Source: JAAYCI01 sp964370445
GTDB taxonomy: Bacteria; Bacillota; Clostridia; Oscillospirales; Ruminococcaceae
Assembly (NCBI GenBank): GCA_964370445.1
Contig: CAYJJK010000002.1
Coordinates: 13,929-77,928 of the forward strand
Direction of reading: 5' to 3'
DNA: 64,000 bases
The position numbers and the translations under genes are program-made. Shown in pieces: positions 42,764 through 52,750 of the stretch. Below the pieces are notes generated by a model, which saw only the letters and a list, made by a program, of their open reading frames with translations, did not search any database and was not told the origin of the DNA. Positions within the stretch are counted from its first letter, which is position 1; the number at the start of each line of letters is the position of its first letter.

Positions 42764-43855
42764 TTACCCCTCCTTTTTCGCTTCTTTAGCAGCGTCTAAT
42801 TTTGGCTTTTTATCTGCTTTGTGTTTTTTCACACCTTGGTTCACAGCAGCCACAGCCACAAAGATTATGATAATACCTTGCATAATGCTTGCAAACGAGG
42901 CCGATAGCCCCAAATCGCGTTGCAGGCCTTGTGCGCCTGTGGAAAGGAAGCCAAACAGGAGAGAAGAGAAAATAACGCCGATGGGATTGTTGCCCACCAA
43001 AATAGAAACAGCAATAGCGGTGTATCCATAGCCGCTAGAAATGGTTTCAAGCAAATAATGCGTGCTGCCTGTAAGCACAAATGCGCCGCCCAAACCGGCA
43101 AGGCCGCCGGAAATAAGCATGGTACTTATGGTGACGCGCGTAACACTGATGCCTGCATAGCGCGAAGCAGTGTTGTTAAAACCAACAGCACGCAGCTCGA
43201 ACCCGTGATAAGTTTTAAACAGGAAGATAAACAGCAAAATGGCAATGATGATACCCACAAAAAATCCGGGGTGAGCCTTACTGTCTGTGATGGGATACGG
43301 CAAAAAGCCTTGTTCTGCAATGGTATAGCTTTGTGGTTCTGCTTGCTCTGTATCACGCATAACCGAGCGCACGAGGAAGCCCACAAGCTGCAAAGCAATA
43401 TAGCTAAACATGATGGTGGTAATAATTTCAGAAATGGCATACTTGGCCTTTAAGAAAGCCGGGATAAATGCCCAAGCAGCGCCTGCAATTGTGCCTGCAA
43501 TCAGCATGGCCGGAATAAGAATGAAGCCGGGCAAAGAAGTGAAGGTGATGCCCACCCAAGTGGCGGCCACAGCTCCCAGCAAGAACTGGCCCTCTGCACC
43601 AATGTTAAACACGCTGCTGCGATAGGCCACAGCCACGGCAAGGCCTGTGAAAAGCAAAGGTGCAGCATTGTTTAGCAAGTTGCCAAAGGTGCGTAAATTT
43701 TTAAACGAGGATTCCCACATGGCTGCGGCAGCTTCTATAGGGCTGTAGCCAAAGACCAAAAGGAATAGCGCACTTACAATAACGGCGCCCAACACAGCAA
43801 GTAAAGGACGTATAAGAGAAAGCAAAACTTTTTTGGGGCTTGTTTGGCTTAACAT
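42764..43855 (-). CDS. BMP-type ABC transporter permease (YufP/NupP-like)
   Basis: The protein has 363 residues. It shows PIEAAAAMWESSFKNLRTFG, LLFTGLAVAVAYRSSVFNIGAEGQFLLG and LKAKYAISEIITTIMFSYIA, then about eight further hydrophobic stretches and a charged Lys-rich tail. It is the first permease, overlapping the ATPase gene by 7 bases. The likely substrates are nucleosides. Confidence 0.9.
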   Translation of the reverse strand: MLSQTSPKKVLLSLIRPLLAVLGAVIVSALFLLVFGYSPIEAAAAMWESSFKNLRTFGNLLNNAAPLLFTGLAVAVAYRSSVFNIGAEGQFLLGAVAATWVGITFTSLPGFILIPAMLIAGTIAGAAWAFIPAFLKAKYAISEIITTIMFSYIALQLVGFLVRSVMRDTEQAEPQSYTIAEQGFLPYPITDSKAHPGFFVGIIIAILLFIFLFKTYHGFELRAVGFNNTASRYAGISVTRVTISTMLISGGLAGLGGAFVLTGSTHYLLETISSGYGYTAIAVSILVGNNPIGVIFSSLLFGFLSTGAQGLQRDLGLSASFASIMQGIIIIFVAVAAVNQGVKKHKADKKPKLDAAKEAKKEG

Positions 43856-45393
43856 GCGCTTTCACCCCCTTCAGTGGTTTCTGCAACTTTTTCGTCTTTG
43901 TGATGGCCGGCCATCAAAAGGCCAACCTCTTGAATGGGGGTTTCGTGGTTTACTTCGCCCATAAACTTACCACTATGAATTACAAACACACGGTCGCTTA
44001 AAGAAAAAATTTCGTCTAAATCTGTAGAGATTAAAAGCACGCCTGTGCCGCGTTCTCTTTCTTCTACCAATTTTTTACGCACAAATTCAATGGCACCAAT
44101 ATCCAACCCACGTGTTGGTTGGTTTGCCAACATCACTTTAGGCGCCCTTGCCACTTCGCGTGCCAAGATAACCTTTTGCTGATTTCCGCCCGAAAGTCCG
44201 CCGGCCAAATAGTTGATATCCGCTGGGCGTACGTCAAATTCTTTCACAAGTTCTTCAGCATGTGCCTCAATGCTTTTGGTGTCCATCATACCAAGCTTCG
44301 TATACTGCGCAGAGCGCTGGTTGCTTAGCACAATGTTATCTTTGATGGGATATTGTAAAACAAGCCCTTTTGTATGGCGGTCGTCGGGGATGTGTGCCAT
44401 GCCTTCGTCTAAGCGGTGGCGGATGCTTTTGCGTGTTACATCAACATCCGAAAATGCAATCGAACCGCTTTCTACTTTACGCCCACCTGAAATCGCTTCG
44501 GCAAGTTCCAATTGGCCGTTTCCATCCACGCCTGCAATGCCCACAATTTCACCCGAGCGCACCGAAAAACTCAAGTGATCTACAGCAATAAGGCCCTTAT
44601 CGTTTTTCACGCACAAGTCTTTTACTATAAGGCGATCTTCACCCGGCTCTTTTGGCTCAACATGACGCTCTAGCGATACATCACGTCCCACCATCATGTG
44701 CGCAAGTTTATCTTTGTCTGTGTCTTGCACAGCAACAGAGCCAACCACTTCACCAAGACGCATAACGGTAACACGGTTGGCATAAGTTAACACTTCGCTC
44801 ATTTTATGGGTGATGAGGATAATGGAATATCCCTCGCTGGCCAAAGTTTGGATGGAAGTAAATAAGTCGGCTGTTTCCTGTGGGGTCAACACAGCTGTAG
44901 GTTCATCTAAAATCAAAATTTTCGCCTTGCGCATCAGCACTTTTACAATTTCCACCTTTTGTTGCACACCCACGGGCAATTGCCAAATAAGGCTGGCGGG
45001 GTCGATGTTAAAACCAAAGCGATCACTCAATTCTTGTACGCTGGCATCCAGTTTGCGCCTATTGTGCACAAGGCCAGCCTCTTTCATGCCCAAAAACACG
45101 TTTTGCATAACCGTAAGCTGTGGGATAAGCATAAAGTGCTGGTGCACCATACCAACGCCTTTGGCAATGGCAGCGCTGGGTGAATCGATATTCACCTCTT
45201 CACCCTGCAATTTAATGGTGCCCTCGTCATGGCTATAAAGGCCATACAAGATGTTCATCAGGGTAGATTTTCCTGCTCCATTTTCGCCAAGCAGGGCATG
45301 AATTTCACCCTTTTCTAGCGTAAAATCAACATTTTTGTTCGCGCAGAAATCGCCAAAATATTTGTAAATACCGCGCATTTCAACCACATTCAT
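43849..45393 (-). CDS. BMP-type ABC transporter ATPase, double cassette (YufO/NupO-like)
   Basis: The protein has 514 residues and two ABC halves. The first has Walker A GENGAGKST, signature LPVGVQQKVEIVKVL and Walker B ILILDEPTAV. The second has a degenerate Walker A region (GVDGNGQLELAEAIS), LSGGNQQKVILAREVA and VMLANQPTRGLD. This asymmetry is normal for sugar/nucleoside importers of this class. GGAAAGGAG precedes the ATG. The binding lipoprotein BmpA usually encoded in the operon is absent from the window. Confidence 0.93.
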   Translation of the reverse strand: MNVVEMRGIYKYFGDFCANKNVDFTLEKGEIHALLGENGAGKSTLMNILYGLYSHDEGTIKLQGEEVNIDSPSAAIAKGVGMVHQHFMLIPQLTVMQNVFLGMKEAGLVHNRRKLDASVQELSDRFGFNIDPASLIWQLPVGVQQKVEIVKVLMRKAKILILDEPTAVLTPQETADLFTSIQTLASEGYSIILITHKMSEVLTYANRVTVMRLGEVVGSVAVQDTDKDKLAHMMVGRDVSLERHVEPKEPGEDRLIVKDLCVKNDKGLIAVDHLSFSVRSGEIVGIAGVDGNGQLELAEAISGGRKVESGSIAFSDVDVTRKSIRHRLDEGMAHIPDDRHTKGLVLQYPIKDNIVLSNQRSAQYTKLGMMDTKSIEAHAEELVKEFDVRPADINYLAGGLSGGNQQKVILAREVARAPKVMLANQPTRGLDIGAIEFVRKKLVEERERGTGVLLISTDLDEIFSLSDRVFVIHSGKFMGEVNHETPIQEVGLLMAGHHKDEKVAETTEGGESAC

Positions 45394-45842
45394 TTTCCAT
45401 ACTCCTTTCCAAAATAAGAAACCGTCACCTTTAAAAGGGGCTGATTCTCTTTAAAAACCAATGATAAAAAACATGTCCGCTCCATCGACAAAACCATTTT
45501 AAGTAATACCGATTATCGTTTTTTGCAACGTCTCCACAAGAGATTGCTACAATCCGGGAAAATGAAAAACTTGGTCTGTAGCTTCATTTCTTTTTAAAGC
45601 AACGATAATGCGCCAAGCAACATGCTTTCGGGAACTCCTCTCTCCCTTTGCTTCTTGCAACAGCGTTCTTTCATAGAATCAAATATCTTGTAGTACCATA
45701 TGCTTATTCAGTTTACTATCTTGTTCACAGAAAATCAATGTTTTAAGATACAATTCATGCATTCTACCAAATAAATACCTGTAAATTTGTGTATAATCCC
45801 AGAAGCCTACCCTTCACAGCTCTTCATATCCCACAAAAAAGC
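45394..45842. other. gap between the transporter operon and the GntR gene
   Basis: No gene is visible on either strand. It must hold the minus-strand promoter of the transporter operon. I looked for a purine or guanine riboswitch core and did not see one. Confidence 0.4.
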
Positions 45843-45871
45843 TTGTTCTTTTGATGCTAAAATGATATAAT
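45843..45871 (+). promoter_or_regulatory. promoter of the GntR-type regulator
   Basis: TTGTTC (45843-45848) and TATAAT (45866-45871) are 17 bases apart, 71 bases before the start codon. Confidence 0.7.
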
Positions 45872-45942
45872 TGAACAAATTTCGAAAACGCCTAGTGTTG
45901 TACTACATTGTCTCACGATGGTGTTGAGAGGGGATAACAAGA

Positions 45943-46683
45943 ATGGATCAATTGAGCATCAAGCAAGTGGAAAACTCTCAACTTTCTCACCGCACTAAAA
46001 TGGCCTTGCTCGATCTAATACGAGATGAAAAAAATGCAAATCAGCCATTTAAATTACCCAATGAAGGCGAACTATCTCAGCGCCTTGGTGTAAGCCGCAA
46101 TGTGTTGCGTGATGCACTGATGAGCCTTGAAGAAATGGGTGTTGTAACAAGAAGGCGAAGCAAGGGCACCATAGCAAGCCCACAGTTGGCCTGTGCAACA
46201 GGCCGGCTAGACACATATCCCGAACTGCTTACAATGATCAGCGACGCCGGGTACCCCGCCCGTTCCGAAACCGTGCGCATGGGCTATGTATTTGAAAAAG
46301 AATCTGCATTTGAAAACGATGACATGTATTTGAACGTAGAAAAATTGTTTTTCGCCGGAAACATCCCCGTTGCCTACTGCATAGATCACATGCCCAGCTC
46401 GTTTACCCAAGGTGCCGGCGACGACATTATGGAATTGCGTAATCTTACTCATTACGAGTTTTTGGAAAAGCGATGTAATACCTCCTTGGCCTACACCATG
46501 GTAAATGTAAACGCTGTGGTGCCACAGCCCTGGCTATGTGAACTGCTCAAGCCAAACCCAGAGGAAGCCGTTTTATTTTTAGATGATTACGCCTACAACT
46601 ACGATCATGCTATCATCGTACATTCTCATATTTATTTACGAAACAATATTTTACAACCAAAGTTCCTGCGTAAAAGTTGGTAA
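45943..46683 (+). CDS. GntR-family regulator with UTRA-like domain
   Basis: The protein has 246 residues. The N-terminal winged helix shows KLPNEGELSQRLGVSRNVLR DALM with the GntR pattern, then VVTRRRSKGTI. The C-terminal 160 residues resemble a UTRA ligand-binding domain (VEKLFFAGNIPVAYCIDHMP, PWLCELLKPNPEEAVLFLDD). It is divergent from the nucleoside transporter operon and may control it, although the gap is 550 bases. Confidence 0.85.
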   Translation: MDQLSIKQVENSQLSHRTKMALLDLIRDEKNANQPFKLPNEGELSQRLGVSRNVLRDALMSLEEMGVVTRRRSKGTIASPQLACATGRLDTYPELLTMISDAGYPARSETVRMGYVFEKESAFENDDMYLNVEKLFFAGNIPVAYCIDHMPSSFTQGAGDDIMELRNLTHYEFLEKRCNTSLAYTMVNVNAVVPQPWLCELLKPNPEEAVLFLDDYAYNYDHAIIVHSHIYLRNNILQPKFLRKSW

Positions 46684-46896
46684 TGTTTTGTACAAAGGAT
46701 ACTTCTGCTGCACATACTAACAAATCAAAAACCATGGGTTTACTTTGTTCTACCACGCACCAGCTTGTATGCGTATGCTGTAAGACCTTTTGATGGCTTA
46801 CACCTTGCACATAGGCAACAATTTATAACCCACCCATTTTATAACCCACCCATTAAAATAAGTACATAGAGTACTATAGTTTGATCAGTTTTATAC

Positions 46897-46925
46897 TTGT
46901 GAATTATTTGTGAAACTGCTATACT
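46897..46925 (+). promoter_or_regulatory. promoter of the chemoreceptor gene
   Basis: TTGTGA (46897-46902) and TATACT (46920-46925) are 17 bases apart. Just upstream, near 46828-46855, the 14-base sequence ATAACCCACCCATT is directly repeated. Confidence 0.65.
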
Positions 46926-46993
46926 AAATGTAAGTAAAGCCTGTTTTGGGCTAGCTCATCACAATATCTGTTAGGGAACAGAGGAGGCATATG

Positions 46994-49054
46994 ATGAAAT
47001 CCATCAAATCAAAAATTTTGGCACTGTCTTTATCTCTACTGCTCATCAGTATTATTGTCATCAGCAGCATTTCCATTTTCAGTACCTATCTTAGCACCAT
47101 GACAGCTTTAGAAGAATCCATGAGAGGCACCATCGACGCCGCTTCTGATATGATGGATGTTCAGCTGAACGCCTATGTAAGCATGGCAAAACAATTTGCC
47201 AGCGACCCCGTTTTAACACAAGAAATCCCCGCCGAAGGCGAAGAGAATGCCGCCGGGCAAACACGCACTGAAGTGGTCAATGAAATGGCTGCACACTTTG
47301 AAGAAATTATGGCTTTGCACGGATATGACGCCATGCAAGTTTTTGATGAAAACGGCATAGCCGCTACCCTTGGCGCAGATTATTCTGCCGATCCACTTTT
47401 TACCTACCCAAAAGAAACAGGTGAAGTTTATATTGCAGACCCCACTGTGAACCCGGAAAGTGGCGTCTTAACCATGCCCATCACAGCCCCCATTATGCGA
47501 GATGGTGAGTTTGGCGGTGTGGTGCTGTATGCCATAAATCCCGAAGTTCTTTCTTCCATTGTCTCCAAATTGGCTGTAGGTGAAGGCAGCAGCACCACCA
47601 TCATCGACAGCGCCGGCAACACCATTGCATACAATGATGTGCAACTGGTTTTAGACAGCTATAATCTGATTGAAGAAGCCCAAAGCGACCCATCCTTAAG
47701 TGCTCTTGCCGAGGTAGAGCGCGATTTGATGGCAGGCGGTGAAGGTTTTTCTTCGGTAACCTATGACGGCATTGAGCAATTTGCTGCATATACCCCCATC
47801 GATAACTCCAACGGCTGGGGTATCTATATCATGACCGAACAACAAAACTACCTGTCACAGCTTGTCATTTCGGTGGTTTTCATCATCATCCTCAGCATTA
47901 TAATTTTAGTTATTTCCACCATTGTCATCATCATGGTTGCTGGTAAAATCGCAAAACCGATTTCCCTTTGCGCAGACAGGCTAAGCAAAGTGGCTGAAGG
48001 CGATTTGAAGTCGCCCATGCCAAACGTCAAAAGCAATGATGAGGTGGGTGTTTTGGCCAAAGCCACTGGCACAATTGTCAATTCCATCTCGGTGATGATT
48101 ACCGATTTGGATTACAACCTAGAAGAAATGAGTGCCGGTAATTTTGCAGTAAAAAGCCGTGCCGAAGAATATTATGTGGGCGACTTTGCCTCGCTAAAAG
48201 TATCGCTTGCCACCATTGCAAATAAGCTTTCGCAAACTTTACGTAGAATCAACGATGTATCTGACCAAGTAAATGATGGCAACAACCAGGTTTCTATGAG
48301 TGCTCAGTCGCTCGCACATGGTTCTATCCAGCAAGCCTCGGCCGTAGAACAATTGTCTGCCACCATTGATGAAATATCCGAAAAAGTAATGGAAACCGCA
48401 CAAGACTCTCAAAAAGCAAAAGTTGCTAATGATAAATCTCAAGATGCACTTACCCAAAGCAACGAGCAAATGCAACGTATGGTTGTGGCTATGGGTAACA
48501 TCAACGAAAAATCTGCCGAAATTAGTAAAATCATCAAAACAATTGATGATATTGCCTTCCAAACCAACATACTATCGCTGAATGCCGCTGTAGAAGCTGC
48601 ACGCGCCGGTGCCGCCGGCAAAGGCTTTGCCGTGGTGGCAGACGAAGTGCGCAACCTCGCTACAAAATCAGCTCAATCAGCCAAAGATACTGCCTCACTG
48701 ATTGAAGAAACAGTAAGCGTTGTAGAAGTGGGCAACGAGATTGCCACCTCTACCTCTGAATCTATCACTCTGGCCATCGAAAATGCAAACGAGCTTGGCT
48801 CCCTCGTGGATAGCATCGCCACAGCCTCTACCTCGCAGGCAGAAGGTGCCAAACAAATTGGCATTGGTATTGCACAAATTTCAGAGGTAGTTCAAACAAA
48901 CTCCGCTACTTCAGAAGAAAGCGCCGCCATCAGCGAGGAGCTTTCCAGCCAGTCACAAATGCTGAAACAACTAATTTCCGGCTTCACCCTAAGCGATGAA
49001 ACCCCTGCTATCGAAAACACAGCACCTCAGGTGCCGATGATCGAAAATCAGTAA
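46994..49054 (+). CDS. methyl-accepting chemotaxis protein with extracellular Cache domain
   Basis: The protein has 686 residues; the ATG at 46994 is better spaced from GAGGAGG than the one at 46991. A membrane segment at about 8-30 is followed by a roughly 250-residue extracellular dCache-like sensor (VFDENGIAATLGADYSADPL, YTPIDNSNGWGIYIMTEQ), membrane segment two (about 290-320), a HAMP domain (KPISLCADRLSKVAEGDLKS) and the signalling coiled coil with the conserved hairpin tip IDDIAFQTNILSLNAAVEAA, then VADEVRNLATKSAQSAKDT. The ligand is unknown. No che genes are nearby. Confidence 0.95.
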   Translation: MKSIKSKILALSLSLLLISIIVISSISIFSTYLSTMTALEESMRGTIDAASDMMDVQLNAYVSMAKQFASDPVLTQEIPAEGEENAAGQTRTEVVNEMAAHFEEIMALHGYDAMQVFDENGIAATLGADYSADPLFTYPKETGEVYIADPTVNPESGVLTMPITAPIMRDGEFGGVVLYAINPEVLSSIVSKLAVGEGSSTTIIDSAGNTIAYNDVQLVLDSYNLIEEAQSDPSLSALAEVERDLMAGGEGFSSVTYDGIEQFAAYTPIDNSNGWGIYIMTEQQNYLSQLVISVVFIIILSIIILVISTIVIIMVAGKIAKPISLCADRLSKVAEGDLKSPMPNVKSNDEVGVLAKATGTIVNSISVMITDLDYNLEEMSAGNFAVKSRAEEYYVGDFASLKVSLATIANKLSQTLRRINDVSDQVNDGNNQVSMSAQSLAHGSIQQASAVEQLSATIDEISEKVMETAQDSQKAKVANDKSQDALTQSNEQMQRMVVAMGNINEKSAEISKIIKTIDDIAFQTNILSLNAAVEAARAGAAGKGFAVVADEVRNLATKSAQSAKDTASLIEETVSVVEVGNEIATSTSESITLAIENANELGSLVDSIATASTSQAEGAKQIGIGIAQISEVVQTNSATSEESAAISEELSSQSQMLKQLISGFTLSDETPAIENTAPQVPMIENQ

Positions 49055-49067
49055 TGTGATTGTGTGA

Positions 49068-49140
49068 AATCGAAACACCTTGAACCCCCCTTTTCTTCGA
49101 AAGAAGAGGGGGGTTCAAGGTTGCCCCAAAAACTTTTATA
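49068..49140. repeat. interspersed hairpin repeat, copy 2
   Basis: CTTGAACCCCCC around TTCTTCGAAAGAA pairs with GGGGGGTTCAAG and is followed by TTGCCCCAAAAACTTTTAT, the same plan as at 39170 and 59490. It can act as a terminator for the chemoreceptor gene. Confidence 0.7.
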
Positions 49141-49281
49141 TGAAATCAATTCTAAAAATATCACCAACGGAAACAAGCTGTCTGTAACACATGAAAGCTG
49201 TCAAAACATAGCTTTATCAAAATCACTTTAACCCCAAAGTTTTGCTCAAGAACTTTGAATGCGTCTTCCTATATAGTTGTC

Positions 49282-49310
49282 TTGCCATTTTTCTTATGCT
49301 GTGATATGCT
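49282..49310 (+). promoter_or_regulatory. promoter of the NhaC-type antiporter gene
   Basis: TTGCCA (49282-49287) and TATGCT (49305-49310) are 17 bases apart. The promoter lies 41 bases before the start at 49351 and downstream of an alternative upstream ATG, which supports the shorter protein. Confidence 0.65.
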
Positions 49311-49350
49311 TTTGATATGGTTTTACAGCAGTGAGGGGGAGTATAAGGAT

Positions 49351-50871
49351 ATGGAATATGTAGGTACAATTTGGGCATTATTAGCGCCGGTAATTGCCAT
49401 CACGTTGGCGCTCATCACAAAAGAGGTATATTTATCTTTATTTATTGGCATTTTAACGGGTGCTGCGTTGTACACCAATTTCTCGTTCATGGGCACAATC
49501 GAAATGGTATTCACCGTACTCATGGAACGTTTGGGAGACGCATGGAATATTGGCATACTTATATTTTTAGTATTTTTAGGTATCATTGTAACCCTAATGA
49601 ACCGCGCGGGCGGCAGTGCGGCTTACGGGCGCTTTGCCACAAAGCACATCCACTCTAAACGCGGTGCCTCTTTGGCAACATTCGGCCTAGGTTCGCTTAT
49701 ATTTGTAGATGATTATTTCAATTGTCTCACGGTGGGCAGCGTCATGCGCCCTGTAACAGATGAATTCAAAATTTCTCGTGCAAAGCTAGCCTATATCATA
49801 GATTCCACGGCTGCGCCCATTTGCATCATTGCTCCAATTTCTTCTTGGGCGGCCGCAGTTACAGGATACACCTCGGGCGACGGGTTTGCATTATTTTTGC
49901 AAACCATTCCCTATAATTTGTATGCATGGTTTACATTGCTTATGGTGTTTGCCATTTCATTCACCGGACGAGATTTTGGATTGATGAAAAAACATGAAAC
50001 TGCCGCTGAAGGGGGCGATTTATTCAGCGGCAGCAACGACTATGAAACAGCCGATACACACCCTGTTTCCGACAAGGGAAAGGTGATTGATCTTGTATTA
50101 CCTGTGGTGGCGTTGATTACTTTTTGTACGATAGGCCTTGTTTACACAGGTGGGTTTTTCAGTGGTGAAGGCATCTCTTTCGTGGAAGCTTTTGCCGGCA
50201 GCAACGCATCAATGGGACTTGTGCTTGGTTCATTTTTCACATTAATTATGATGTTTTTTCTATATTTACCTCGCAAGATCTTGTCCTTCCGCTCCTTCAC
50301 CGATTGTTTCCCTGCGGGTTTCCGCGTGATGGTCTCGCCTATTTTGATATTGGCATTAGCATGGACGCTGGGAGGTATTTGTCGCGACTATTTAGATGCA
50401 GGTGGATTTGTAAGCTCTATCCTCAGTGGCTCTGCTATGCTCAGCAGTTTATTGCCGGCCTTGCTATTTTTAATCGCCCTTGGGCTTGCTTTCTCCACAG
50501 GCACTTCTTGGGGCACTTTCGGCATCTTAATTCCAATTGTTACCGACGTTTTTGTAGAAGGTGACCCACTTTTGGTGATGTGTATTGCGGCTGTTTTGGC
50601 AGGGGCCGTATGTGGCGATCATATTTCCCCCATTTCCGACACCACCATCATGGCTTCGGCCGGTGCGCAATGCAATCATGTCACACATGTCAGCACACAA
50701 ATTCCATATGCGCTCACAGTGGCGTGTGCCAGTTTTATCGGTTACATTATTTTGGGCTTTACAAAAAATGGTGTATTGGCCATTGTGGCAAGCCTTGCCG
50801 TGTTGGCAGCTTTGTTTTTCCTTCTTTTTAAAAAAGACAGCCCGGCACAGGGCGCACCTGCAAAGGAATAA
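49351..50871 (+). CDS. NhaC-family Na+/H+ antiporter
   Basis: The protein has 506 residues from the ATG at 49351 (AGGGGGAGTATAAGG before). It has about 12 membrane segments, and the family blocks ATFGLGSLIFVDDYFNCLTVG and DSTAAPICIIAPISSWAAAV, then FSTGTSWGTFGILIPIVTDV and GAVCGDHISPISDTTIMASA. These conserved Asp/Ser/Thr stretches are typical of NhaC-like (COG1757) transporters. It probably exchanges sodium for protons, though some relatives carry amino acids or organic acids. Confidence 0.9.
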   Translation: MEYVGTIWALLAPVIAITLALITKEVYLSLFIGILTGAALYTNFSFMGTIEMVFTVLMERLGDAWNIGILIFLVFLGIIVTLMNRAGGSAAYGRFATKHIHSKRGASLATFGLGSLIFVDDYFNCLTVGSVMRPVTDEFKISRAKLAYIIDSTAAPICIIAPISSWAAAVTGYTSGDGFALFLQTIPYNLYAWFTLLMVFAISFTGRDFGLMKKHETAAEGGDLFSGSNDYETADTHPVSDKGKVIDLVLPVVALITFCTIGLVYTGGFFSGEGISFVEAFAGSNASMGLVLGSFFTLIMMFFLYLPRKILSFRSFTDCFPAGFRVMVSPILILALAWTLGGICRDYLDAGGFVSSILSGSAMLSSLLPALLFLIALGLAFSTGTSWGTFGILIPIVTDVFVEGDPLLVMCIAAVLAGAVCGDHISPISDTTIMASAGAQCNHVTHVSTQIPYALTVACASFIGYIILGFTKNGVLAIVASLAVLAALFFLLFKKDSPAQGAPAKE

Positions 50872-50954
50872 GAGTGTTTTTTGCAGGAAGACAGAGCACC
50901 AATTTTATGATATAATAGATAGATAATGCAAAATGACAGCCAGAGGAGAAAAAC

Positions 50955-52502
50955 ATGAGCGAACAACATAACCGGCCCAAACATTCGCCGGAAGAAAAAG
51001 ACTATAATGAACTGGTAGCAGTGCGCCGTGAAAAGTTGCGCACGCTGCAAGAAGAAGGGCGCGACCCCTTTTTACACACCAAATATCCGCAAGACAGTTT
51101 TGCCGCTGAAGTAAAAGACAACTTTCAAGACCCTGCTGAAGGCGAAAAGCTGCGTCGTGTTTCTATGGCAGGCCGCATGATGAGCAAACGTGTAATGGGC
51201 AAGGCCAGTTTTGCCGATTTACACGATACCAGCGGCACCATTCAGATGTACATCAAGCGCGACGACATAGGTGAAGATTTTTATAAGGAATTTAAAAAAT
51301 TTGATATAGGTGACATCGTGGGTGTAAAAGGAGATATTTTTCGCACCAAAATGGGCGAAATCTCCATACATGTGTATGAAATTGTGTTACTTGCCAAAAG
51401 CCTTTTACCCCTACCCGAAAAATTTCATGGCCTAAAAGACCATGAACTGCGCTATCGCCAGCGGCACCTTGATTTGATTGTAAATCCCGAGGTGCGAGAC
51501 ACCTTTGTTTTGCGTAGCCGAATCATTGCAGAAATACGCCGCTATTTAGATGAGCGTGGCTTTATGGAAGTGGAAACCCCGATTTTGCAGGTGCAGGCCG
51601 GCGGTGCTTCGGCACGCCCATTCATCACCCACCACAACACTCTCGATATCCAAATGTATCTGCGTATTGCACTGGAACTTTACCTAAAACGTCTCATTGT
51701 GGGCGGTATAGACCGTGTGTATGAAATTGGCCGCAATTTCCGCAACGAAGGCATGGACCATAGCCATAACCCAGAGTTTACCATGATGGAATTATACCAA
51801 GCGTATACAGATTATGAGGGTATGATGGATTTATGTGAAAGCCTGATGCGACATGTAGCGAAAACAACACTGGCAAATTGTTCGGCTGTGCCCTATAAGG
51901 GTTATGAAATTGACCTTGAAAGTCCCTTTAGGCGTGTATCAATGAGAGATGCCGTGGAGGAAAAATTGGGTGTAGGATGGGAAGCTTTAAGCCTTGAAGA
52001 AGCGCAAGCCCACGCCAAAAAGAACCACATTGAATTTGAAACTTGGCACAGCAAGGGCGAACTATTAAACTTTTTGTTTGAAGTTCTTTGCGAGGAAGAT
52101 TTGATACAGCCCACATTCTTAACAGGGCACCCGGTGGAGATCTCTCCGCTCTCTAAAAAAGATCCTTTAAACCCAGGCTATACAGAGCGCTTTGAGCTAT
52201 TTATTGCAGGCAGTGAGTTTGCAAACGCTTTTTCTGAATTAAACGACCCCATCGACCAACGCGAGCGGTTTGAGTATCAAGAGATGTTAAAACAACGTGG
52301 CGATGAAGAGGCCTCGGGTGTTGATGAAGATTTTCTCACGGCGCTCGAATATGGAATGCCCCCTACAGGCGGCATTGGCATTGGCATCGACCGTTTTGTG
52401 ATGTTGCTTTCCGGACGCGAAAGTATCCGCGACGTGCTGTTGTTCCCTACAATGAAGCCAACCGCACCACGTGCTACGCACATAGAAGAGCACGAAACAT
52501 AG
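50955..52502 (+). CDS. lysS: lysyl-tRNA synthetase, class II
   Basis: The protein has 515 residues. The N-terminal OB-fold anticodon-binding domain (SMAGRMMSKRVMGKASFADLHD) is followed by the class II catalytic core: motif 1 in the FLRSRIIAEIRRYLDERGFME region, motif 2 GRNFRNEGMDHSHNPEFTMMELYQ and motif 3 GIGIGIDRFVMLL. It charges tRNA-Lys. An extended -10 TGATATAAT at about 50909-50917 probably drives it. Motif order is normal. Confidence 0.97.
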   Translation: MSEQHNRPKHSPEEKDYNELVAVRREKLRTLQEEGRDPFLHTKYPQDSFAAEVKDNFQDPAEGEKLRRVSMAGRMMSKRVMGKASFADLHDTSGTIQMYIKRDDIGEDFYKEFKKFDIGDIVGVKGDIFRTKMGEISIHVYEIVLLAKSLLPLPEKFHGLKDHELRYRQRHLDLIVNPEVRDTFVLRSRIIAEIRRYLDERGFMEVETPILQVQAGGASARPFITHHNTLDIQMYLRIALELYLKRLIVGGIDRVYEIGRNFRNEGMDHSHNPEFTMMELYQAYTDYEGMMDLCESLMRHVAKTTLANCSAVPYKGYEIDLESPFRRVSMRDAVEEKLGVGWEALSLEEAQAHAKKNHIEFETWHSKGELLNFLFEVLCEEDLIQPTFLTGHPVEISPLSKKDPLNPGYTERFELFIAGSEFANAFSELNDPIDQRERFEYQEMLKQRGDEEASGVDEDFLTALEYGMPPTGGIGIGIDRFVMLLSGRESIRDVLLFPTMKPTAPRATHIEEHET

Positions 52503-52639
52503 GCCTTTGTAGCGCCTAACCAGCCCTGCATAGACACAGCACAAAACCTTACTTTTCAATTGAAAACCCTTTCAAAAATTTTCTCAAAGTGTAGCTTTGT
52601 AATTTGGCTATCTTTTGTAACAAACCAACATCCCACATA

Positions 52640-52684
52640 TCCACACACTCGGCTGCTTTCACAAAAATAGCAGAGTGTGTGTGA
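52640..52684. other. hairpin in the lysS-ruvX gap
   Basis: CACACACTC pairs with GAGTGTGTGTG around 20 bases, itself containing GCTG/AGC complementarity. It is probably the lysS terminator or an attenuator of ruvX; a T tract is lacking. Confidence 0.45.
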
Positions 52685-52750
52685 TAGAGTCCGTGTGGCC
52701 TTTGGGGTGTGTGACAAAGCTCGCACGCAATATTAATGTAGGAGAATCGC

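Noticed and set aside
45394..45842. Purine riboswitch upstream of the nucleoside transporter
   Set aside because: I searched by eye for the conserved core and found no match on the minus strand.
46828..46857. Direct repeat ATAACCCACCCATT as an attachment site
   Set aside because: The two copies are adjacent and only 16 bases apart; nothing lies between them, so they cannot flank an element.
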